Source: an uncultured Alphaproteobacteria bacterium (lineage in GTDB: Bacteria; Pseudomonadota; Alphaproteobacteria; HIMB59). Taken from it: a stretch of 6,898 nt of DNA. Within the stretch, counting starts at the first letter, position 1. Each line of letters starts with the position of its first letter. Shown here one piece after another: positions 1 to 6,237 of this stretch. The position numbers and the translations under genes are program-made. Location of the stretch: positions 1-6,898 of the forward strand of contig CACPCY010000026.1 of the NCBI GenBank assembly GCA_902632575.1. The letters run 5' to 3'. The notes beneath the pieces were generated by a model that saw only the letters and a list, made by a program, of their open reading frames with translations, did no database searches and was not told the origin of the DNA.

Positions 1-608
1 TAGGTTTAAATAAAGAGTACGATATTGGTTTGTCAAATGTAGGAAAAGGACTGGTACCTAGTAAAAAATGGAAAAAAGCCTTTTTAGACGAAAGTTGGTA
101 TCAGGGTGAGACATTAATTACATGTATCGGGCAAGGATACAATCAAACATCTCCTTTACAGCTTGCAACACTTTATTCTGCTATCTTAAATGGAGGAAAA
201 TATCCAATACCTAAAATTAATAAAAATACACCTACAAGATTTACAGGTAAATTACTAAACAGTGAACATAAAAAAATTATAATTAATTCTTTAAATGCTG
301 TTGTTCAAGAGCCAAGAGGTACAGCATATAAACTAAGTATTTCTAATCCAGCATTTGTCAAAATAGGTGGTAAAACGGGAACTTCTCAAGTAATAAGAAT
401 TAAAGAAAGTGAAAGAGAGGATGATGAGTATAAATTAAAGGAAATAGAAGAGAGATTTAAAGACCACTCAGTATTTGTAGGATATGCCCCCTATGATAAT
501 CCAAAATATATAGCTTCTGTAATTATAGAGAATGGTGGATCTGGATCAGCGGTAGCTGCACCAATTGCCCATAAGGTCTTAAATTTTGCTTACAAAAATA
601 ATGTTTAG
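1..608 (+). CDS. mrdA: Penicillin-binding protein 2 (rod-complex transpeptidase), 5'-truncated by window edge
   Basis: This is the C-terminal part of the class B PBP that cross-links peptidoglycan during lateral wall elongation, acting in the periplasm with its partner RodA. The reading frame is open from base 3, so the gene begins upstream; the TTG at 30 is not a real start. About 201 residues are visible. They include the stretch around GQGYNQTSPLQLA (before the last third of the transpeptidase domain), the KTGTSQ active-site box (bases 372-389), and the HSVFVGYAP and ENGGSGSAVAAPIA segments typical of the PBP2 end. The SxxK nucleophile and SxN motif are expected upstream, outside the window. 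The protein stops soon after the transpeptidase fold with no long tail. Its TAG overlaps the start of rodA by 8 nt, the usual mrdA-rodA arrangement. Identification is firm; PBP2 is preferred over FtsI (PBP3) because RodA follows. Confidence 0.93.
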   Translation, partial: GLNKEYDIGLSNVGKGLVPSKKWKKAFLDESWYQGETLITCIGQGYNQTSPLQLATLYSAILNGGKYPIPKINKNTPTRFTGKLLNSEHKKIIINSLNAVVQEPRGTAYKLSISNPAFVKIGGKTGTSQVIRIKESEREDDEYKLKEIEERFKDHSVFVGYAPYDNPKYIASVIIENGGSGSAVAAPIAHKVLNFAYKNNV

Positions 609-1704
609 AGAATTTAAAAGTATATATAATTTAAATTGGATTTACGTTTTTATCCTTTTGATAATTTTTTGGATTGGAGAAATCAATCTTTACTCAGCTG
701 CTGGTGGTTCTCTAGATCCATGGGCATCAAATCAGTTGATAAGATTTTTATTTTTTTTACCTTTGTTTTTTTTAGTAACAATGTTGGAGCCAAAGTTTAT
801 ATATAATTTTGCAGAGATCTTTTTAATTTTAGTTTTAATTGGACTGATAGTAACACTAATTTTTGGATATACAGGGATGGGTGCAACAAGATGGATAAGA
901 ATTGCTGGATTTAATTTACAAGTGTCAGAATTTACAAAAATAGCCTTAGTTATTTCCATGGCTAAATACTTTCACAAACTCAATGCAGAAAAAACCATAG
1001 GCTTGTTTAAATCAATACTACCTCTCCTTCTATCAATAATTTTTTTCTTATTAGTTGCTATTCAGCCAGATTTGGGAACTGCTGTAATTATTCTAGCCTT
1101 AGGTCTTGTTGTTATTTTTTATGCAGGAATTAAACTAATTTATCCTTTATTATCGTTAGGCGTTATTTTGTCGATAAGTCCAATTTTATGGACATTTTTA
1201 AAGCCTTACCAACAAAATAGAATACAAATTTTTTTAAACCCTGACCTAGATCCTCTTGGAAAAGGATATCATATTATTCAATCCAAGATTGCAATAGGTT
1301 CTGGCGGACTGCATGGCAATGGTTTTCTTGAGGGTTCCCAAAGTAGCTTAGATTTTCTTCCAGAAAAAGAGACAGATTTTGTTTTTGCAATTTTTTCTGA
1401 GCAGTTTGGTTTTACAGGATCCATATTATTAATTTCACTTTTTTTTATCATGTTTTTAATTCCAGTTTTAAAAACATATAAACTCACACAAGTTTTTAAT
1501 AAAATAATCTTATTTGTATTATCTTTTAAAATCTTTTTTGAATTTCTTATAAATATATCTATGACTATTGGTATTTTACCAGTAGTTGGAGTTGCTTTAC
1601 CTTTTATGTCTTATGGGGGCAGTTCTTTGTTGAGTAATTTAATAATTTGTGCACTATTATTAAATTTCATGTCTATCAGCGAAAATAAGAGAATGTTTTC
1701 ATGA
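601..1704 (+). CDS. rodA: RodA, SEDS-family peptidoglycan glycosyltransferase
   Basis: RodA is an integral inner-membrane protein that polymerises lipid II into glycan strands in the elongasome together with PBP2. The 367-residue product is almost entirely hydrophobic helices (about ten, the SEDS fold). Family signatures appear in order: PWASNQLIRF near residue 40, IQPDLGT near 160, NPDLDPLGKGYHIIQSKIAIGSGG in the large loop (about 205-235), then DFLPEKETDF at 251-260. In that last motif D259 aligns with the catalytic Asp of the LPExHTDF box of E. coli RodA/FtsW. The C-terminal LPFMSYGGSSLL motif follows. ATG 601 is chosen as the start. A TTG five codons upstream (586) is also possible, because an AAGG at 573-576 sits 9 nt before it. 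The gene overlaps mrdA by 8 nt and the next gene by 4 nt (ATGA), indicating translational coupling in one transcript. Confidence 0.95.
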   Translation: MFREFKSIYNLNWIYVFILLIIFWIGEINLYSAAGGSLDPWASNQLIRFLFFLPLFFLVTMLEPKFIYNFAEIFLILVLIGLIVTLIFGYTGMGATRWIRIAGFNLQVSEFTKIALVISMAKYFHKLNAEKTIGLFKSILPLLLSIIFFLLVAIQPDLGTAVIILALGLVVIFYAGIKLIYPLLSLGVILSISPILWTFLKPYQQNRIQIFLNPDLDPLGKGYHIIQSKIAIGSGGLHGNGFLEGSQSSLDFLPEKETDFVFAIFSEQFGFTGSILLISLFFIMFLIPVLKTYKLTQVFNKIILFVLSFKIFFEFLINISMTIGILPVVGVALPFMSYGGSSLLSNLIICALLLNFMSISENKRMFS

Positions 1705-2051
1705 TAAAATCTATCAAAAAGCCCTGGGGTTCATTTATTATACTTAATAAATCAAAAGATTTTTTAATCAAAAAGATCATTGTAAAACCAGAGGGTGTTT
1801 TATCATATCAATCACATAATTTAAGATCAGAACACTGGATAATTATTGAGGGTAAAGCAACTGTGATTATAAATAACCGTACATTTTATAGATCAGAAAA
1901 TGAAAATATATTCATACCTAAAAAAGCAAAGCATAGGGTTTTAAATGAGAGCTCAAAAAAGAAATTAGTTTTAATTGAAGTTCAAACAGGAAGTAAATTT
2001 TTAGAATCAGATATAAAAAGATATTCAGATATTTATGGAAGAAAAAATTGA
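1701..2051 (+). CDS. Stand-alone cupin, type II mannose-6-phosphate isomerase-like
   Basis: This 116-residue single-domain protein resembles the C-terminal cupin of bifunctional mannose-1-phosphate guanylyltransferase / mannose-6-phosphate isomerase enzymes (ManC/AlgA type), without the nucleotidyltransferase half. Visible family landmarks are KPWGSF (7-12), VKPEGVLSYQSH (28-39), RSEHWIIIEGKA (42-53), the second cupin motif IPKKAKHRVLN (72-82), IEVQTGS (92-98) and the terminal SDIKRYSDIYGR. Candidate metal ligands are H39, E44 and H78. In most relatives the first motif reads HxH, but here the second His is Leu (L41), so metal binding or activity may differ. The ATG lies in an ATGA overlap with the rodA stop, with a weak purine-rich AAGAGAA 7 nt upstream. 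By family it could isomerise a hexose phosphate or bind a nucleotide sugar; the substrate cannot be read from the sequence. Its place behind rodA suggests a role in envelope polysaccharide supply (inference). Confidence 0.8.
   Translation: MIKSIKKPWGSFIILNKSKDFLIKKIIVKPEGVLSYQSHNLRSEHWIIIEGKATVIINNRTFYRSENENIFIPKKAKHRVLNESSKKKLVLIEVQTGSKFLESDIKRYSDIYGRKN
2037..2041 (+). promoter_or_regulatory. Ribosome-binding site deciding the TTG start of the DUF6165-type gene
   Basis: GGAAG followed by six A residues and then TTG at 2048 is the clearest Shine-Dalgarno-like arrangement in the window. It lies inside the 3' end of the cupin gene. It supports TTG at 2048 as the start, since no ATG in that frame precedes the conserved ISVGEL motif. 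Confidence 0.45.
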
Positions 2052-2437
2052 AAATATTAGCCGAAATTTCTGTTGGAGAGCTCTATGACAAAATTACTAT
2101 ATTAAATATCAAATTAAAAAAAATTAATGACCCTAACAAATTAAAGAACATCAAAATTGAGTTAAATGCTCTATCAGAGCAAAGTAATAAAATAGTTATA
2201 AAAGATGATAAAATTTTAAAAAAATATGTTCAAGAACTGCAAGAAATAAATGAAGAGCTCTGGGATATAGAAAATACTAAAAGAGAGTGTGAGGCTAATA
2301 AACAATTTGGAGAGATTTTTATTAAAATATCAAGAGATGTGCATTTTAAAAATGATATTAGGGCGTCAATAAAAAAAGAAATTAATCTTTTGACTGACTC
2401 AAAAATCACAGAAGAAAAAGAATATTCTAAGTATTAA
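2048..2437 (+). CDS. DUF6165-type small protein of unknown function
   Basis: The 129-residue, highly charged, mostly helical protein matches what I know of the DUF6165 family. Landmarks are an N-terminal ISVGELYDKITILNIKL (residues 7-23), a middle LWDIENTKRECE, then ISRDVHFKNDIRASIKKEIN and a C-terminal EEKEYSKY. There is no signal peptide or membrane segment, so it is probably cytoplasmic; regularly spaced Leu/Ile suggest helical hairpins or a coiled coil. Start is TTG 2048, which overlaps the cupin stop (TTGA) and has a good upstream GGAAG. I infer no biochemical function. Relatives, as I recall, often sit near glycosyltransferase or surface polysaccharide genes, which would fit the cupin next door. 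The last 11 nt overlap the 3' end of apt on the other strand. The family call is from memory of the motif pattern and was not searched. Confidence 0.75.
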   Translation: MKILAEISVGELYDKITILNIKLKKINDPNKLKNIKIELNALSEQSNKIVIKDDKILKKYVQELQEINEELWDIENTKRECEANKQFGEIFIKISRDVHFKNDIRASIKKEINLLTDSKITEEKEYSKY

Positions 2438-2945
2438 CTTTATTTAAACTTATTAGTTTATTTTTAATTTTAGATCTTCCGTTGAGAAAACTTAATTCTA
2501 GAAGAACTACAATACCTTTAATTTTAGCTTTAGTTTTTTTGACTAATTTCATTGATGCACGTATTGTTCCACTTGTGGCAAAAATATCGTCTATAATAAC
2601 AATATTGTCTGATTTTTTTATCATATCACTCTGAATTTCTAATTGATTAGAGCCATACTCAAGTTTGTAACTTGTATTAAAAGTTTTGCCTGGTAGCTTC
2701 CCTTTTTTCCTTATCATTACCAACTTTTTTTTTAATTTGTAAGCAATAGCTGAAGCAAAAATAAACCCTCTTGAGTCTATCCCAACTACAGTATTAGCAT
2801 TTAATTTAACTACCTCTTTTGACATTGAGTTAACAACTCTATTAAAAACTTTTGGATTTGATAATATTGTTGAGATATCGTAAAAAGCGATACCTTTTTT
2901 TGGAAAGTCTTTTATAATTCGAATACTTTTTAAATTATTATTCAT
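2427..2945 (-). CDS. apt: Adenine phosphoribosyltransferase
   Basis: Apt converts adenine plus PRPP to AMP and pyrophosphate in the cytoplasm (purine salvage). The 172-residue protein has the type I phosphoribosyltransferase layout of the family: IRIIKDFPKKGIAFYDIST near 8-26, GIDSRGFIFASAIA at 55-68 (GIEARGF in most relatives), RKKGKLPGKTFNTSYKLEYG at 79-98, and the PRPP-binding loop IVIIDDIFATSGT at 115-127 (usually DDLLATGGT). ATG at 2945 gives the normal family N-terminus. A TTG 13 codons further out (2984) would add an unrelated hydrophobic stretch, so it is rejected. The start codon shares two bases with the panB ATG on the opposite strand (CATG at 2943-2946), and no Shine-Dalgarno sequence is visible. 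The stop lies 11 nt inside the end of the DUF6165-type gene. The gene is therefore a single-gene transcription unit sandwiched with no spacer. Confidence 0.93.
   Translation of the reverse strand: MNNNLKSIRIIKDFPKKGIAFYDISTILSNPKVFNRVVNSMSKEVVKLNANTVVGIDSRGFIFASAIAYKLKKKLVMIRKKGKLPGKTFNTSYKLEYGSNQLEIQSDMIKKSDNIVIIDDIFATSGTIRASMKLVKKTKAKIKGIVVLLELSFLNGRSKIKNKLISLNKVNT
2445..2471 (+). terminator. Weak hairpin plus T-run after the rod operon, inside the apt 3' end
   Basis: TAAACT (2445-2450), loop TATT and AGTTTA (2455-2460) form a perfect 6-bp stem followed by TTTTTAATTTT on the + strand, 8 nt past the stop of the DUF6165-type gene. The shape is that of an intrinsic terminator for the + strand operon. 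However, the stem has only one G-C pair and such patterns arise by chance in DNA this AT-rich. It is embedded in apt coding sequence. Confidence 0.3.
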
Positions 2946-3732
2946 GAAAAGAACAATTAAATCAGTATTTAATAAAAAAAACAAAAAAAAAATTATTTGC
3001 CTAACATCTTATACTTATAATTACACAAAAATTATTGACGATCTCGTTGATGTAGTGCTAGTTGGTGACTCAATGAGTAACGTGCTGTATGGGATGGACT
3101 CTACTAGAACTATTGACGATCAAATAATGATTAATCATGCTACTGCAGTAAAAAAAGCTGCAGAGAAATCACTAGTTTTTTTTGATTTGCCTTATAATAA
3201 AGATTTTAGTGAGTCCAATACTGTAAAAAGAGTTTTATCAGTTATGAAAAAAACTTCATGTGACGGTGTCAAAATCGAAGGTAATACTGAATTAGAGGAT
3301 ATAATAAAGTATTTGAAGAAAAAAAAAGTTCCAGTTATGGCGCATTTGGGCTTACAACCACAGAAATTTAGTTCTACAAAAAAGTTTAAGATATATGGAA
3401 AAAAGAAAGAGGATTTAAATAAAATTATTTCGGACTCATTATGTTTAGAAAAGGCAGGTGCTGTATCCATACTATTGGAGGGAATGTTAACAAAAATAGC
3501 AAAACAAGTTACTAAAGTCTTATCAATACCTACAATCGGAATTGGTGCTTCCGAGTTTTGTGACGGTCAAATATTAGTATCGGAGGATATGCTTGGGATG
3601 TATGGAAATAAAAATCCAAAATTTGTTAAAAGATATGATGATTTATCAAAAAATATCAAAATTGCTGTAAAAAAATTCTCTAAAGAAGTTAATAGCAATA
3701 AATTTCCTAATAAAAAATATAGATATGACTAA
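2944..3732 (+). CDS. panB: 3-methyl-2-oxobutanoate hydroxymethyltransferase (ketopantoate hydroxymethyltransferase)
   Basis: PanB transfers a hydroxymethyl group from 5,10-methylenetetrahydrofolate to alpha-ketoisovalerate, giving ketopantoate, the first committed step of pantothenate and CoA synthesis in the cytoplasm. At 262 residues it has normal family length and aligns end to end with E. coli PanB as I recall it. Visible landmarks are the Mg-binding Asp in VLVGDSM (D42), GMDSTRTIDDQ, the second Mg ligand in FFDLPY (D81), GVKIEG (K110, E112), AHLGLQPQ, the catalytic Glu in LLEGM (E179), IGIGAS and CDGQILV. ATG 2944 gives the expected N-terminus; no Shine-Dalgarno site is seen. A TATAAT at 2913-2918, inside apt, is a possible -10 element but lacks a recognisable -35. 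Codons 10-16 contain an A8-C-A10 run. panC is not adjacent, unlike in many bacteria. The last 4 nt overlap the ispB 3' end. Confidence 0.94.
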   Translation: MKRTIKSVFNKKNKKKIICLTSYTYNYTKIIDDLVDVVLVGDSMSNVLYGMDSTRTIDDQIMINHATAVKKAAEKSLVFFDLPYNKDFSESNTVKRVLSVMKKTSCDGVKIEGNTELEDIIKYLKKKKVPVMAHLGLQPQKFSSTKKFKIYGKKKEDLNKIISDSLCLEKAGAVSILLEGMLTKIAKQVTKVLSIPTIGIGASEFCDGQILVSEDMLGMYGNKNPKFVKRYDDLSKNIKIAVKKFSKEVNSNKFPNKKYRYD

Positions 3733-4727
3733 TAAGTTCTTTTAATAGAACTTATCAGAAGATTTATAAAAAGATCTTTTTGATAGCCCTTAAATAGTTT
3801 CAAAATTTTCAAAGATTTTTTATTATATTTATCACAGAATATTTTCACTTCATGGTTAATTTTATATTTTTTCATTAAATTCATTATTTCCGCGTAATCA
3901 CTTTTTAATCTTTTGCGTTTGTTGAATACTTTTTTGATAAAGTTAACTTCAGTATTATTTGACTTTTTTAAAAGTAATATAATTGGTAGAGTAATTTTTC
4001 CTTCGTAAAAATCTTTACCATTCTTTTTACCAGTTACTCTATTTCCAAAATAATCAAGGAAATCGTCCATGATTTGAAATATAATTCCAAAATACAAACC
4101 CAATTTATTCAAACTTGAAATTATTTTTAAATTTTTACCGGTTAAAATAGCAGGAATTTTCATTGATGCAGCAAATAATTCTGCAGTTTTTAAGGATATA
4201 ATCTCTATATATTTGCTCTCAGAGATATGAATATTATTCTCATGAGTGAGTTGCAAAAATTCTCCTTCAGAAATTTTACTACTTACTTGAGACAGTGAAG
4301 TCATTGCTTTTAAAGAATTAGCTTTTGTCATTAATTGAAACGACTTTGAAAATAAAAAATCACCAAACAATACACTAAACTTATTATTCCATATTGTGTT
4401 AATACTCTTTTGGCCTCTTCGTAGTTTACCCTCATCAATTACATCATCATGTAGGAGGGTAGCTCCATGAATGAATTCTATTGCAGCAGACATATAAATA
4501 TCGCTTGATATTTGTGAATAATTTTTATTTATCATTTTACTTGATAGCAAACATATAACTGGACGTAATTGCTTTCCCCTTTTTTTGAAAAAATAATTGC
4601 CTAATTTTGGAATAATTGGGACAGCACTTACAAGAAACCTATCAAGCTCTTTATTAGTTTTAACTAACTTTACATTAATTTCTTTATGAATTAACTTAAT
4701 TGTTTGTTCAAAATTAATTTTTTGCAT
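3729..4727 (-). CDS. ispB: Long-chain trans-polyprenyl diphosphate synthase (quinone side chain; IspB type)
   Basis: This all-helical prenyltransferase condenses isopentenyl diphosphate units onto an allylic primer to make the isoprenoid tail of ubiquinone. The 332-residue protein shows the family motifs in order: RGKQLRP (50-56), the first Asp-rich motif DDVID (94-98) followed by LRRGQ, FGDFLFSKSFQLM, GEFLQL, the lysine of SLKTAELFA (178-186), and the second Asp-rich motif QIMDDFLDY (218-226) followed by KDFYEGKITLP. The residue five places before the first Asp-rich motif is Ala (A89) rather than an aromatic. In this family that permits long products, supporting an octaprenyl/decaprenyl-type enzyme over FPP or GGPP synthase; exact chain length cannot be read. 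ATG 4727 is 5 bp from the divergent ATG of the methyltransferase gene. The 3' end carries a 9-bp inverted repeat. Confidence 0.92.
   Translation of the reverse strand: MQKINFEQTIKLIHKEINVKLVKTNKELDRFLVSAVPIIPKLGNYFFKKRGKQLRPVICLLSSKMINKNYSQISSDIYMSAAIEFIHGATLLHDDVIDEGKLRRGQKSINTIWNNKFSVLFGDFLFSKSFQLMTKANSLKAMTSLSQVSSKISEGEFLQLTHENNIHISESKYIEIISLKTAELFAASMKIPAILTGKNLKIISSLNKLGLYFGIIFQIMDDFLDYFGNRVTGKKNGKDFYEGKITLPIILLLKKSNNTEVNFIKKVFNKRKRLKSDYAEIMNLMKKYKINHEVKIFCDKYNKKSLKILKLFKGYQKDLFINLLISSIKRTY
3732..3755. terminator. 9-bp inverted repeat at the panB/ispB convergent junction, possible bidirectional terminator
   Basis: ATAAGTTCT (3732-3740), a 6-nt loop and AGAACTTAT (3747-3755) form a perfect 9-bp stem starting at the last base of the panB stop. 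It encodes the final eight residues of IspB on the other strand. Its position between converging genes suggests transcription termination from both sides, but neither side has an immediate long T-run, so it is not a textbook intrinsic terminator. A second perfect palindrome, AAAAAGATCTTTTT, lies at 3768-3781. Confidence 0.35.
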
Positions 4728-4732
4728 ATACT

Positions 4733-5440
4733 ATGAATTTATACTCCAAAGATTTTCTACTAGATGGTAAAATTGTATATTATCAATTAAAGAAAGGCTA
4801 TAGGAGTGGTATAGAGCCTATTATTCTTGCTTCTAATGCAAAAAAAAAGCACAATAAAATTTTAGATATGGGTTCTGGTTGTGGTTCTATTTCCCTAATT
4901 GTTGCTTATAGAAACCCAGAATCTGAAGTAATTGGTTTTGAAAAAAATGAAACACATCATAAAATTTCAGTTTTAAATCATAAAGAAAATAACTTAAAAA
5001 ATTTAAAATTTAAAGTTCATGACAATTGTATTTTTGATAAAAAATATGAGAATTACTTTGATTTAATTTTATCAAATCCTCCTTTTTATTTTGCAAATAA
5101 AGTATTAAAGTCTAAAAATCCTTCCATAAATGCCTCAAAATATATAACTGAGTCAAATTTAAAAAAATGGATTATCAACATAATTTTTTATTTAAAAATA
5201 AAAGGAACAGCGTTTATCATAAACAGATTTGAAAACATGGATTTTATGTTAGATATATTGAAAAAATTTAATCTAGAAGTTACAACAACACCTTTATTAC
5301 CCTTTCAAGATAGAAAACCTAAAAATGCCCTTCTAAAAATCACTAAAAGTAATTATTTTATAGAGAAAACATCAAATGCAATTATAATCCACGATAATTT
5401 ATCAAAGTATTCTAAAGATATAGAAAATTGGTTTAAATAA
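4733..5440 (+). CDS. TrmN6-family SAM-dependent methyltransferase
   Basis: The 235-residue cytoplasmic protein has a Rossmann methyltransferase core of the TrmN6 (YfiC) group, whose E. coli member methylates N6 of A37 in tRNA1(Val). Landmarks are the N-terminal DFLLDGKIVYYQLKKGYRSG (7-26) with SGIEPIILAS, which matches the family pattern QxxxGYRxGxDxxLLA; SAM-binding motif I ILDMGSGCGSISL (43-55); the acidic end of strand 2 in GFEKN (68-72); and the amino-methyltransferase catalytic motif NPPFY (115-119), characteristic of N6-adenine and related methylation. The C-terminal half is Lys/Ile-rich and less conserved. ATG 4733 starts 5 bp from divergent ispB, leaving almost no leader. The stop overlaps the next start by one base (TAATG). 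The exact RNA substrate is unproven, so no symbol is given. Confidence 0.85.
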   Translation: MNLYSKDFLLDGKIVYYQLKKGYRSGIEPIILASNAKKKHNKILDMGSGCGSISLIVAYRNPESEVIGFEKNETHHKISVLNHKENNLKNLKFKVHDNCIFDKKYENYFDLILSNPPFYFANKVLKSKNPSINASKYITESNLKKWIINIIFYLKIKGTAFIINRFENMDFMLDILKKFNLEVTTTPLLPFQDRKPKNALLKITKSNYFIEKTSNAIIIHDNLSKYSKDIENWFK

Positions 5441-6234
5441 TGTTCAGTCCAAACAAAACAGTAATCTCAATCGATCTTAAAGGAATGATTGCATCTGGAA
5501 GTAGAGCACCATTGAATATGGATAATTTAAATGGACTTTTCTCAAAGGTAATGAAAATAAAATTTGATGCACTATCAATTATAATTAACTCTCCTGGTGG
5601 TTCTCCGGTGCAATCATCTTTAATTGCACAAAAAATAAGAGAAATTTCAGATAAGAAAAAAGTGAAATGTTATTGTTTTGTTGAGGATGTTGCTGCATCT
5701 GGAGGGTATTGGCTTGCATGTGCAGCAGATGAGTTATACGCAGATGTAAATTCTATTGTTGGTTCAATAGGTGTGATATCAGGTGGTTTTGGATTTACTG
5801 ATCTCATTAAAAAAATTGGAGTAGAAAGAAGGATATTTACAGCTGGAGAGAACAAAAGCTTTTTAGATCCATTTTTAAAAGTTAATAAAAAAGATGAGGA
5901 AAAATTAAAAAAACTTCAAAAGTTAATACACCAAAATTTTATTGATTGGGTGTCCTCGAGAAGAAAAAAGAAACTTAGTGAAAAAAATAAAAAAATTATA
6001 TTCTCTGGTTCCTTTTGGTTAGCTAATGAGGCAAAAGAATTAGGTTTAATTGATGGAATTTCATCTGAGACATCTTTTTTTAAAAGTAAATTTGGCGAAA
6101 AGACTAAAATTAAAAAAATAAAACAACCAAAGTCTCTAAAACAAAAGCTTGGTCTTGGTATTAATTCTTTAAATAGTGAGGATTTAATTACTAAATTAAA
6201 AGAGGAGTTTCTTTTTAACAAATTTGGTATTTGA
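5440..6234 (+). CDS. Short S49-family serine peptidase (SppA/SohB-like), no membrane anchor
   Basis: S49 peptidases degrade residual signal peptides or other peptides using a Ser-Lys dyad in a ClpP-like fold. In this 264-residue protein the core is clear: VISIDLKGMI at the N-terminus (8-17), INSPGGS (49-55) as the oxyanion strand, VEDVAASGGYWLA (81-93) with nucleophile S87, VGSIGVISGGF (107-117), and AGENKSFLDPF (135-145) with K139 as general base. The Ser-Lys spacing of 52 equals that of B. subtilis SppA (S147/K199). FSGSFWLANEAKELGLIDGI (about 190-205) is the usual C-terminal landmark. It is much shorter than E. coli SppA and SohB and begins directly at the catalytic domain, with no signal peptide or transmembrane helix, so a cytoplasmic or peripheral location is inferred. 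It overlaps the methyltransferase gene by 1 nt and is 3 nt before the GlyRS gene, so the three are probably cotranscribed. Confidence 0.9.
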   Translation: MFSPNKTVISIDLKGMIASGSRAPLNMDNLNGLFSKVMKIKFDALSIIINSPGGSPVQSSLIAQKIREISDKKKVKCYCFVEDVAASGGYWLACAADELYADVNSIVGSIGVISGGFGFTDLIKKIGVERRIFTAGENKSFLDPFLKVNKKDEEKLKKLQKLIHQNFIDWVSSRRKKKLSEKNKKIIFSGSFWLANEAKELGLIDGISSETSFFKSKFGEKTKIKKIKQPKSLKQKLGLGINSLNSEDLITKLKEEFLFNKFGI

Positions 6235-6237
6235 TAA

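Noticed and set aside
30..32. TTG as the start of the first gene
   Set aside because: The frame is open to the window edge and upstream residues continue the PBP2 pattern; the true start lies outside the window.
732..959. Minus-strand open frame of 75 codons inside rodA
   Set aside because: Antisense to a clearly conserved RodA membrane region; composition is a mirror of hydrophobic codons and no family is recognisable.
1278..1487. Minus-strand open frame of 69 codons inside rodA
   Set aside because: Lies opposite the conserved RodA catalytic loop; no recognisable motif or ribosome-binding site.
2946..2984. Longer apt starting at a TTG at 2984
   Set aside because: Adds 13 hydrophobic residues not found in the Apt family and overlaps panB by 41 nt; ATG 2945 gives the standard N-terminus.
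3192..3470. Minus-strand open frame of 92 codons inside panB
   Set aside because: Phe/Lys-rich shadow of the conserved PanB frame with no family signature.
4704..4732. Promoter-like TTGTTC, 17-nt spacer and TATACT before the methyltransferase gene
   Set aside because: The -10 box abuts the ATG, so transcription would begin after the start codon of a gene whose conserved N-terminus starts there.
5670..6221. Two minus-strand open frames (5670-5855 and 5916-6221) inside the S49 peptidase gene
   Set aside because: Shadows of a gene with intact catalytic motifs; low-complexity translations.
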